Shown: positions 9,998 through 17,592 of the stretch, in pieces
Numbering within the stretch: the stretch's first letter is position 1
How the letters are laid out: each line of letters starts with the position of its first letter
Source: Pantoea sp. At-9b
GTDB taxonomy: Bacteria > Pseudomonadota > Gammaproteobacteria > Enterobacterales > Enterobacteriaceae
Reading direction: 5' to 3'
Length of the DNA stretch: 64,000 bases
Assembly (NCBI RefSeq): GCF_000175935.2
Contig: NC_014837.1
Location: forward strand, 124,001 to 188,000
Notes under the pieces: model-generated
Databases searched by the model: none
Told to the model about the DNA's origin: nothing
Seen by the model: only the letters and a program-made list of their open reading frames with translations
Position numbers and translations under genes: made by a program

Positions 9998-11005
9998 ATG
10001 AGTGTTAAGCCGTTCTGGCGTCAATGGATACTCTGTTTCATGGTGATGTTTTTTAGTGCCCAGGCGGCCGCAGATGGCTGGAGTACCTTTAAGAGTCGCT
10101 TTATGAGCAGCGATGGTCGTATCAGCGATACGGCCAATAACAATGTCAGCCATACCGAAGGTCAGGGTTACGGCATGTTGCTGGCGGTAGCGAATGACGA
10201 TCGCCCGACCTTTGATAAGCTGTGGCAGTGGACGCAGACCCATCTGCGCAATCCGCAAAACGATCTGTTTTACTGGCGCTATACCCCTGGTGCGTCTGAC
10301 CCCATCGCTGACAAAAATAACGCGTCGGATGGTGATGTGCTGATTGCCTGGGCGTTGCAGCGTGGTGCGCAGAAGTGGTCCGTTAACAGCTACCAGCAGG
10401 CGTCGGATCGTATTCAGCGCGCGATTGTGAAGCACAACGTGATCACCTATGCCGGGCACACCGTGATGCTGCCGGGCGTGCAGGGTTTCAACAAAACCAG
10501 TTTTATCGTTCTCAACCCGTCCTATTTCCTGTTTCCGGCCTGGCGTGAGTTTGCACAGCAAAGCCATTTGCGTGTCTGGAATCAGTTAATCGAAGATGGT
10601 ATGGACCTGCTGGGCGATATGCATTTTGGTAAAACGGGTTTGCCGCTTGATTGGGTGGCGCTGAATGCCGACGGTTCGGTCGCACCGGCGGTCGGGTATT
10701 CCAATCGCTTCAGCTATGACGCGATTCGCATCCCGCTGAATATCTGGTGGTACGATCCACAAAGCCTGCGTCTGGTGCCGTACCAGCGTGTCTGGCAGGG
10801 CTATGGACGTTTAACCACGCCAGCGTGGTTTGATGTGCTGGCGAATACGCCTGCCCCTTATAACCTCGACGGCGGGCTGCTGGCGATCCGGGATTTGACG
10901 TTGAGCGAGACGGGGTATTTGAGTGATCGGCTGGCACCCGATCAGAACTACTTCTCGGCCAGTTTGCAGTTGCTGACCTGGATGGCGTATCAGGAAAGGC
11001 GCTGA
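9998..11005 (+). CDS. bcsZ: Periplasmic endo-1,4-beta-glucanase BcsZ (GH8)
   Basis: A 335-aa secreted glycoside hydrolase family 8 enzyme. The signal peptide is [14 protein letters not shown]...AQAAA, with cleavage near residue 25. The GH8 acid catalyst lies in HTEGQGYGM (Glu54), and a second conserved acid is in [16 protein letters not shown] (Asp241), matching the spacing of characterised BcsZ enzymes. BcsZ trims or untangles nascent beta-1,4-glucan in the periplasm and is needed for normal cellulose output. It is the last gene of the type I operon. It is the only bcsZ in the window, because the type II cluster has lost its copy, so it may serve both systems. No intrinsic terminator is obvious right after the stop; a 20-bp tandem repeat begins 5 bases later. 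Confidence 0.96.
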   Translation: MSVKPFWRQWILCFMVMFFSAQAAADGWSTFKSRFMSSDGRISDTANNNVSHTEGQGYGMLLAVANDDRPTFDKLWQWTQTHLRNPQNDLFYWRYTPGASDPIADKNNASDGDVLIAWALQRGAQKWSVNSYQQASDRIQRAIVKHNVITYAGHTVMLPGVQGFNKTSFIVLNPSYFLFPAWREFAQQSHLRVWNQLIEDGMDLLGDMHFGKTGLPLDWVALNADGSVAPAVGYSNRFSYDAIRIPLNIWWYDPQSLRLVPYQRVWQGYGRLTTPAWFDVLANTPAPYNLDGGLLAIRDLTLSETGYLSDRLAPDQNYFSASLQLLTWMAYQERR

Positions 11006-11010
11006 TTCAG

Positions 11011-11130
11011 CGGGGCGTTTCGTTCGCTCCGAGGTGGTTTCGTTCGCACTGAGGTGGTTTCGTTCGCACTGAGGTGGTTTCGTTCGCTCTGAGGTGGTTT
11101 CGTTCGCTCTGAGCGGGTTTCGTTCGCCTC
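11011..11130 (+). repeat. Six tandem copies of a 20-bp unit downstream of bcsZ
   Basis: Six head-to-tail 20-base units start at 11011, 11031, 11051, 11071, 11091 and 11111. Units 2-5 read GAGGTGGTTTCGTTCGC followed by ACT or TCT. The first and last units are degenerate (CGGGGCG... and GAGCGGG...). No spacers separate the units, so this is not a CRISPR. The unit length is not a multiple of three. The array sits between bcsZ and the large inverted repeat. Confidence 0.95.
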
Positions 11131-11168
11131 AGGCTGATGCAGTTGCAGTTCGCCGGTGCGGCGACCGA

Positions 11169-11657
11169 GCAAAGGGTGCCTGGCCGCACCCTTTGCAATC
11201 CCGGGCCCTGCGCCAGCCTCCCTCGCCGCTACGCGGTGCCTTCGCTCTTTCACGCTGCCGACGGACCGGCGGCGATTCGCTCCTGCTCAACGCCGCCTTT
11301 CGCCGCATCCATGCGGCTCATCCTGGCAGCATTCACTCGCTCAGCGAGTCCGGATGGCGCCCCACCCCCCGCTGCACGTCTTTTACTTATTTGTTTTTCC
11401 TTTTCGCTTTTATTTTTAATTTTAAGTTTTTTTCTCTGCGGGATTGCAGGCGGTGGGGTGGGCGGCATCCGCAGCGCCGAGCGCAGAGGGAAGGCCAGGA
11501 CGAGCCGCATGGATGTGGCGAGAGAGCGGAATGAGCCATGGATGGCGAATCCGCGCGGTCCGTATGGCCTGAGTGATAAGCGAGGGGACAGCGCTATGCG
11601 CTGCGCGAGGACGCCGCAAGGCGCGGATTGCAAAGGTCCGCGCCCTCGGACCTTTGC
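11169..11657. repeat. Large imperfect inverted repeat with AT-rich centre, between the two convergent bcs operons
   Basis: Left arm about 11169-11375 and right arm about 11452-11657 align as reverse complements along most of their length, with small gaps. The best block is 11301-11327 against 11494-11520 (25 of 27 bases). Each arm ends in its own perfect 11-bp hairpin: 11169-11179 with 11186-11196 (GCAAAGGGTGC core), and 11630-11640 with 11647-11657 (GCAAAGGTCCG core). The spacer, about 11376-11451, is T-rich with long T runs. Open frames in both directions exist here but look like a by-product of the GC-rich symmetry. It is either two copies of a mobile repeat in opposite orientation or one very large palindrome. 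Confidence 0.85.
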
Positions 11658-11702
11658 CCGTCCGCCTGCACGTTGCTGCTGAAACTCCCCAATGTCTGGC
11701 GG

Positions 11703-11789
11703 GCGGAACCTTCTCGGTGTCAGCCCGCTGCTGCCAGCGAACGGAACCTTCTCGGTGTTAAACCGCTGCCAGCGAACGGAACCCTCAAC
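11703..11789. repeat. Direct repeat, about 35-36 bp, two and a half copies, just past the end of the second bcsC
   Basis: GCGGAACCTTCTCGGTGT at 11703 recurs as ACGGAACCTTCTCGGTGT at 11741. Each is followed by a CCGCTG...CCAGCGA segment, and a third partial copy (ACGGAACC) begins near 11776. The array lies directly downstream of the bcsC stop codon of the leftward operon. With the 20-bp array at the other end, it brackets the inverted repeat. Confidence 0.85.
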
Positions 11790-11795
11790 ACCACA

Positions 11796-14700
11796 TCATT
11801 TAAAATCCGCATAGGGAATCAGCGGTTGCGGTGGCATATCCATATCACCGTTCCAGCCCGCCATCGAATAACGCACATACAACAAACCGTGGCTTGGGGT
11901 GTAATCTTTCGCCTGCTGAATATCCATCGCCACTCCGACAAACCAATGTGGCGTTACGCGCCGTTCCACGATCGCCTGCAAGGTATAACCCACGCCACTG
12001 CCGGAGCTGCTGTCCGAATACGGATTAGAGGCCAGCTCGAACCCTGGATTGACCGGATAACGCTGCTGCGCATCGGTTTTGGAATGTGACCAGGAGAGCG
12101 AGCCGCCAAGATCAAATGACCAGTTCTCGGTACGCTGGCGATATGTCACCGGCACGGAAAACGACAGATATTGCTGCGGGCTGTAGTAGCCGCCCTGACC
12201 GAAGGTGTAATCGCTGAGATCCTTCTGGTAGTGCCACAGCATACTGTTCAGGCCCACCGTGGCGCGGCGGTTGTCTTCGTTGATCAACTTGTAGTAGTAA
12301 CCTGCCATCAAACGTTCACGGGTGTTATCCGCGACATTTTCCCCGGTTAGCTGATGGGCGCTGAGATCTGCCCAGACGCCATGCGCGCCACCCTGATCGT
12401 AACTCAGACCGAGCGAGCCGCCAGTCGCGACCACGCCACCCCAGGTTTTGCCGCCGTTGGCGGAGGGATCGCGTGCGCCGGCAAAGGCCAGCAGCGAGCT
12501 GGAGATCGGACGACGGGAAGCCGTCAGCGTCATGCCGATATCATCCACATCGGTTTTCCAGCTCAGGCCACCCACCCAGTTGGTGACTTCAAAACCCAGC
12601 GGTGTGGTGCCGATATCGCCTGACCAACGATCGTTATGCCAGCCCACGCCAATCGAGGTACCTTCGTCGCGCTGGGTGAAATCGCGACTACAACCGCCAG
12701 AGTTGTCGTCGTTGCAGCTACCAAAACGATCGTTGTGGCTGCCGTTTTCTGTGGCAAAAGTGCCCGCTGATACCAGCACATGATCGACGCGGACAAAACT
12801 GCGGCCATCGGCCAGCGGCGTTTCTGCCTGCATCATGGTGGTGTGCGCGGTGAAATCCGAACGGCCACCCGTGCCCTTGTCGCGTGAGTAATCCTGTTCC
12901 AGCGTTACGGTGGTGTCCTGCTGACGATAAAGATCGGCGGCGTCGCTGCGAATGCCGCGCTTCAGCCAGTCATCCTGCGGCTGGTTACGCGTCAGATAAG
13001 TGTAGCTGTCGTTATCCTGCGGTACCGTTGCACTGATACCGCTGGCCGCCATTGCCAGTCGGTAATCCTGCTGCGCCTGTGCCGGCTGGCGTAACTGGGT
13101 TTCCAGCCGCGCCGCATCGCGATACACCAACGCTTTGCTTTGTGAGGGCGCTTCCTGGGCGGCGCGGGTTTTTAGCCGGTTAAACAGCTGCTGCGCCCGC
13201 GCGTGGTCGCCGCTGTTTTGCCAGGCAAGCGCGACGCGGCGACCACTGTTGATGCTCTCTTCCGCCACACTGTCCGGCAAGCTTTGCAATGCCTGACGCG
13301 CTTCCTGCGGGCGCTTCAGGGCTAGCAACGCTTCGATACGACCGAGCGCTGCGTCGTTATTATGTGCATCCTGCTTGAGTACGTGTTGGTAACCCGCCAG
13401 CGCGCTGCGCGCATCGCCCCGCTCCAACGCCCAGTCAGCCAGCGTGATATCCCGTCGTGGGGAAGCGGGCTGCTGCTGTAATAACGCAATGGCTGCGGCG
13501 GCGTTACCGCCGTCGCGCAGTGCATTAGCACGGGCAAAGACCTTCTGCTGATTCAGCCGATCGGCCAGTTCATGCATGTTGTCATCCCAGCGCGCCTGCG
13601 GCAGACGATTGAGCGCCGCCAGCGCCGCGTCATCTTCATCGCCGGACGACAGCCACAATGCCCAGGCATACAACGCACTCGGCTCCTGCGGATGCTGGCG
13701 CACCATGCTTTCCATTACTGCACGGCCCTGCGCGGCGTCACCGCTGTTACGCAGCGCGCCAGCCAGTCGGTACGACAGCCAGATATCGTCAGGGGTATCC
13801 TGAGCGGCCTGACGATACTTCACCACCGCCTGATGCCACTGACCTTGTTCGGCCAACGCATCGGCTTCGGCGCGCAAGCTATCGCTACGCAGAGTCCGCA
13901 ACGTGTCGGCCAAACCGCGTTGCTGTGCGGCGGGCAGGGCGTTGATAAACGCCATCGCCCGGGCCGGGGATTGTTGCTGATATAACCCCGCCAGGCGACG
14001 CACCGCCGTGGTGTTGCCGCGATCAATACGCAGCGCCAGTTGCCAGTAGCGCTCAGCCTGGGCTGGGTCATGGCGTGCCTGCGCCACGTCACCAAGACCA
14101 ATCAACGCCCAGCTGTCGCTGTTATCAATCGCCTGGGCGTTGCGGTACTGGCGCTCCGCCCCGTTAAGATCGCCTTTTTTCAGCGCGTTATCACCGTTGT
14201 TGATCGCCAGCCAGTAACGATTGGTTTGCAACAACGACTGCCATTTCCCCACCTGGGTACTGGCCTGACCGTGTTTGATGGCTTTTTCTAACCACATAAT
14301 GGCCGCAGCACGGTTGTTGGCGCGTGCCTGAGCCTGGCCCATCGCACCCATCAGTTCGGCATCATCAGGCGTAGCTTTCAGCGCTGCGCTGAGGGAGGCG
14401 ATCGCCCCTGCGCCGCCCCCGGCATCGACCAGCGCCAGTCCGCGCATGCGTTGGCGATAAGCCGGATCGGCCAGCAGTTTTTGCTGTCGTGCTAATTCCT
14501 CCTGCCCGCGCTGTTGCGCATCGCCGGAGGTAAATACGGTGAGGTACTGTTGCAGGCTGGCGACGCTGCGATCGCTGACCGGTTGATTCTGGATCTGTTG
14601 CAGCCAGAGTTCCGAGGCGGCATCGCGGCCACCATCACGTTTGGCAAGGCTGCGCAGTTGCGTTAGCGCTTCGGCCGGCTGATTGTTATCAAAGGCCATG

Positions 14701-15287
14701 CGCGCCAGTTGCAGTTCCACGCCGATATTGCCGGGATAGCGTTGTTCCAGCGCCTGTAGCTGGCGGTATGCCGTCTGCTGCTGGCCCGGCAGACGCGCCA
14801 CCAGTTGCCAGTACTCCAGCTCGGTATTCACATCGGGGAACACGCCGTGAAACAGCGCGTCCCATGCGTCTTTCGCTTCAGCCACATGGCCCGCGGCCGC
14901 CAGCAGTCGTGCTTGCTGCAACTGCTGACGACCTTCGGCGGACATCAGTTTCATACCGGCTTCGGATTCATGGGCCGCGGCGGATTGCGGTGCCACATGC
15001 TTCAGCTCATCCAGTAACGTTTGCGCTTTCGCCAGATCGCCCTGACGCAGGGCCATGCGGATTTGCGCCGCCAGCACCTGCGGATTATCCGGATCGATTT
15101 TTTCCAGCCGGTAGAGCGATTGCTGCACCAGGTCATACTTGTTGGTCGATTCGCCGGTACGAATCTGCATCAGCAGCCATTCGACCGGCGAAACCTGTGG
15201 ACCCGCCGGGGCGGCGACAGAACCTGCCATCATCCCCAGCGTGCTGCTCAACAGTAGCCCGAATCGCAGCGCACGTACTTTATTCAT
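11796..15287 (-). CDS. bcsC: Cellulose export outer-membrane protein BcsC (type II operon)
   Basis: A 1163-aa protein with a signal peptide (MNKVRALRFGLLLSS...SVAAPAG), a long TPR region (about residues 35-760; for example VRLAGLYQQQSPARAMAFINALPAAQQRGLAD) and a C-terminal barrel (residues about 830-1163; motifs GEGTS-like RDEGTSIGVGW, GDIGTTPLGFEVTNW, YYSPQQYLSFSVPV, ending LLYVRYSMAGWNGDMDMPPQPLIPYADFK). It is the terminal gene of the E. coli-like cluster. Its start overlaps the bcsB stop by 8 bases. In E. coli bcsZ lies between bcsB and bcsC; here there is no room for it. Length and E. coli-like features fit a BcsC, with a slightly extended C-terminal tail after the last strand. Confidence 0.96.
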   Translation of the reverse strand: MNKVRALRFGLLLSSTLGMMAGSVAAPAGPQVSPVEWLLMQIRTGESTNKYDLVQQSLYRLEKIDPDNPQVLAAQIRMALRQGDLAKAQTLLDELKHVAPQSAAAHESEAGMKLMSAEGRQQLQQARLLAAAGHVAEAKDAWDALFHGVFPDVNTELEYWQLVARLPGQQQTAYRQLQALEQRYPGNIGVELQLARMAFDNNQPAEALTQLRSLAKRDGGRDAASELWLQQIQNQPVSDRSVASLQQYLTVFTSGDAQQRGQEELARQQKLLADPAYRQRMRGLALVDAGGGAGAIASLSAALKATPDDAELMGAMGQAQARANNRAAAIMWLEKAIKHGQASTQVGKWQSLLQTNRYWLAINNGDNALKKGDLNGAERQYRNAQAIDNSDSWALIGLGDVAQARHDPAQAERYWQLALRIDRGNTTAVRRLAGLYQQQSPARAMAFINALPAAQQRGLADTLRTLRSDSLRAEADALAEQGQWHQAVVKYRQAAQDTPDDIWLSYRLAGALRNSGDAAQGRAVMESMVRQHPQEPSALYAWALWLSSGDEDDAALAALNRLPQARWDDNMHELADRLNQQKVFARANALRDGGNAAAAIALLQQQPASPRRDITLADWALERGDARSALAGYQHVLKQDAHNNDAALGRIEALLALKRPQEARQALQSLPDSVAEESINSGRRVALAWQNSGDHARAQQLFNRLKTRAAQEAPSQSKALVYRDAARLETQLRQPAQAQQDYRLAMAASGISATVPQDNDSYTYLTRNQPQDDWLKRGIRSDAADLYRQQDTTVTLEQDYSRDKGTGGRSDFTAHTTMMQAETPLADGRSFVRVDHVLVSAGTFATENGSHNDRFGSCNDDNSGGCSRDFTQRDEGTSIGVGWHNDRWSGDIGTTPLGFEVTNWVGGLSWKTDVDDIGMTLTASRRPISSSLLAFAGARDPSANGGKTWGGVVATGGSLGLSYDQGGAHGVWADLSAHQLTGENVADNTRERLMAGYYYKLINEDNRRATVGLNSMLWHYQKDLSDYTFGQGGYYSPQQYLSFSVPVTYRQRTENWSFDLGGSLSWSHSKTDAQQRYPVNPGFELASNPYSDSSSGSGVGYTLQAIVERRVTPHWFVGVAMDIQQAKDYTPSHGLLYVRYSMAGWNGDMDMPPQPLIPYADFK

Positions 15288-17583
15288 CGTCGTCTTCTTC
15301 AGCCAGACGACGGCGGCTCACCATGCGCATCAGACGCCATGCCATCAGAGCAAACAGCAGTACCACCAGCGTCGCGCACACCGCCAGCCACACCGGATGG
15401 GTCGCCAGCATATTCCACAGGCGCTCCCACCACGGCAGATGGCCGACAAAGTAGGTATCGCCCACACGCAGGCTGTAGACGCCCGATTCGCGAATGATGG
15501 CGGCGGAGCCGAAAATCGCGGCACGTTTGCCACTATCCTGCATCGCGTTGTTGAGCAGATCCCAACCGCGCGGACTGTCGGCCAGCAGGGCCACCACGCT
15601 GCGTTGATCATTGAACGGTGACTGGAAGCCAACAATCACCCCCAGCGGGCCACGTGAGCTGATGGTGGTTTGACTCTCGACAGCACGATCGCTGGCGGAG
15701 ACCGGGACGTTCGGCGCAGCGATGGGACGCGCCGGTTTGTTGAGCCAACTGCGCGTCGCATCGACCAGCGCGTTGATCTTGCGGTCATCCTGCAGATCGG
15801 CCGGGATGCTGCCGATCATCAACAGATCGGCGTCACTGCTTTTGGCTTTGCTCCAGTCGTCGCTCATCTGCACGCGCAACGCCGGATAGCCGGTCTGTGC
15901 GCCGATGTTGCCCAACGCATTCAGCAGCGTGGTGACCTCGTTGTTGCTCGGTTTCGGCTGCACCAGTACCAGCGACTGTGCCAGGTCGGCATAGCGGCTA
16001 TAAGGGAAACCGGCGTTGGCGTATGCTGCCAGCGACGGCATTTCGATGTAGTGACGATAGCCGGAGAAATCGATGCTGGAGTGATCGTCAATCACCACGT
16101 GATGCCCAACGGCGGTGACGGTTTCGCAGCGACCATCGGCGGTGCCACCAATAAAGGTGTTGGCGTAGTCGAAGTCAAAGCGCAGTTGGTTGACCACCCC
16201 CAGGCGCAGCGCCGGAATGGTCAGCTGGCGGCTGCTGTCCTGCAAGCCCTGGATCAGCGGGATATGTAGCAGTTGTTTGCCCCCGGTGTCTTTCGGCATC
16301 AGCGGGTAATCCTGCATAAACTGATTATTCAGATGTACTGCCAGGCGCGATCCGTCCTGTTGAATCGGCGAGGTGTAGCGATAAATCAGGTCCATATCGA
16401 TGCCGCGTGCCCGTACCAGGAACAGATCCGGCGGCAGGTTGAGTGTCAGGGCGATCGGGTTAGGTTGCAGGCCGTCGGATTGCAGCTGGTTCTGGTACTG
16501 CGTCAGTTCGGCAAAGGTGGTGCGGCGGTCGGTGCGCACCCAGTTTGGCGCATCATAAGCCTTGCGTGGTGCCAGTAATTTGACGTCATCAACCGTCGAT
16601 GTATCACCGCGCAGCAGCAGTTCACCCTGCGCAATGCCCTCGACGGCGGTCAGCAAATCTTTATCATCACGACCGAGGATCAGCAGCATCTTCTCATACG
16701 GGTTGTCTGGCTGGCTGACCATCATCACCGTCGGTTTTTGTACCGGCGGCATCTCTTTCAGGAAATCAGGACGCTGATCGTTGGTGGCGAAGACCACCGC
16801 GTGCTGCTCTTTCGGCAGTTGGTTATACAGTACCGGGAAGGTCTGACCGCGCCATTGCGCCTTGCTGCCAAAATACGAGGCGAGAATCGCTGCGGCACGT
16901 TGTTGTTGCAGATTCGGCGCAGCGCTGAACACCATCGGCAGTTGCAGTGGACGGCTGTCGCGGCTGTCGAAGAAGGGTTCCGGGAAGTGCGACAGATCGT
17001 TTTTCAGCGGCAGTTTTTGCAGCGTCAGGTCGAGCTGGCTCTCTTTACCGATATCCAGCCAGATGGTGCTGTTGGCCGGGTTTTCACACACGTTAGCGTA
17101 ATGGCCCACCAGTTCCAGCCGCACGCGGTTGAAGTCGGTGATAAAGCGCGGATCAATCGCCAACTGGGTCTGATTCTCTTTGCCGAGCTGATCGGCGGTG
17201 ATGGTGATCAGGCTGACCAGTTCATCGTTGAGATAGACCTTGAGCTGCGACAGCGTCGGGATCAACGCCGGTGACGGACGATAATTGAGGGTGAGCAGTG
17301 CGCGTGTCACCACTTCATCACTGCGCACGCCAAACTCAATCTGACCGGTCGGCACAGTACCACGCAACGTCATGCTGCCCGGTGGTGGTGCGACCTGGTT
17401 AAATAGCAACTGGCTGGCACGCAAGGGTGCACCAGGTAATAACTGGTCACTCAGCACCGGCAAGGGACTTTGTGCCGCCTGCTGAGGCGCTACCGGGGCA
17501 TCAGGTTGCAGGGCGGCCTGTGCCAGGGGGGCGGTGCTCAGCAGCAGAGCGGTGAACCAACTCAGTTTTCTCGTCATGGTCAT
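15280..17583 (-). CDS. bcsB: Cellulose synthase periplasmic subunit BcsB (type II operon)
   Basis: A 767-aa periplasmic BcsA partner of normal E. coli-like length. The signal peptide is MTMTRKLSWFTALLLSTAPLAQA. The BcsB core begins with a short Pro/Gln linker, then MTLRGTVPTGQIEFGVRSDEVVT. A single C-terminal transmembrane helix (AVCATLVVLLFALMAWRLM) is followed by a basic and then acidic tail (RRRLAEEDDDE). It lacks the long TP/AP low-complexity insert of the type I BcsB. It lies 9 bases downstream of bcsA and overlaps bcsC by 8 bases, so it is tightly coupled. Confidence 0.96.
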   Translation of the reverse strand: MTMTRKLSWFTALLLSTAPLAQAALQPDAPVAPQQAAQSPLPVLSDQLLPGAPLRASQLLFNQVAPPPGSMTLRGTVPTGQIEFGVRSDEVVTRALLTLNYRPSPALIPTLSQLKVYLNDELVSLITITADQLGKENQTQLAIDPRFITDFNRVRLELVGHYANVCENPANSTIWLDIGKESQLDLTLQKLPLKNDLSHFPEPFFDSRDSRPLQLPMVFSAAPNLQQQRAAAILASYFGSKAQWRGQTFPVLYNQLPKEQHAVVFATNDQRPDFLKEMPPVQKPTVMMVSQPDNPYEKMLLILGRDDKDLLTAVEGIAQGELLLRGDTSTVDDVKLLAPRKAYDAPNWVRTDRRTTFAELTQYQNQLQSDGLQPNPIALTLNLPPDLFLVRARGIDMDLIYRYTSPIQQDGSRLAVHLNNQFMQDYPLMPKDTGGKQLLHIPLIQGLQDSSRQLTIPALRLGVVNQLRFDFDYANTFIGGTADGRCETVTAVGHHVVIDDHSSIDFSGYRHYIEMPSLAAYANAGFPYSRYADLAQSLVLVQPKPSNNEVTTLLNALGNIGAQTGYPALRVQMSDDWSKAKSSDADLLMIGSIPADLQDDRKINALVDATRSWLNKPARPIAAPNVPVSASDRAVESQTTISSRGPLGVIVGFQSPFNDQRSVVALLADSPRGWDLLNNAMQDSGKRAAIFGSAAIIRESGVYSLRVGDTYFVGHLPWWERLWNMLATHPVWLAVCATLVVLLFALMAWRLMRMVSRRRLAEEDDDE

Positions 17584-17592
17584 ATCATCAAC

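Noticed and set aside
11011..11130. CRISPR array
   Set aside because: Units are tandem with no unique spacers, the repeat is only 20 bp and no cas genes are present.
11137..11682. Long plus-strand frames in the bcs junction (also 11094-11534) and a minus-strand frame at 11250-11633
   Set aside because: They cover the inverted repeat in both directions and read low-complexity Arg/Ala/Pro/Ser-rich sequence with a poly-hydrophobic stretch from the T-rich spacer. They have no good ribosome site and no family; the symmetry of the repeat explains them.
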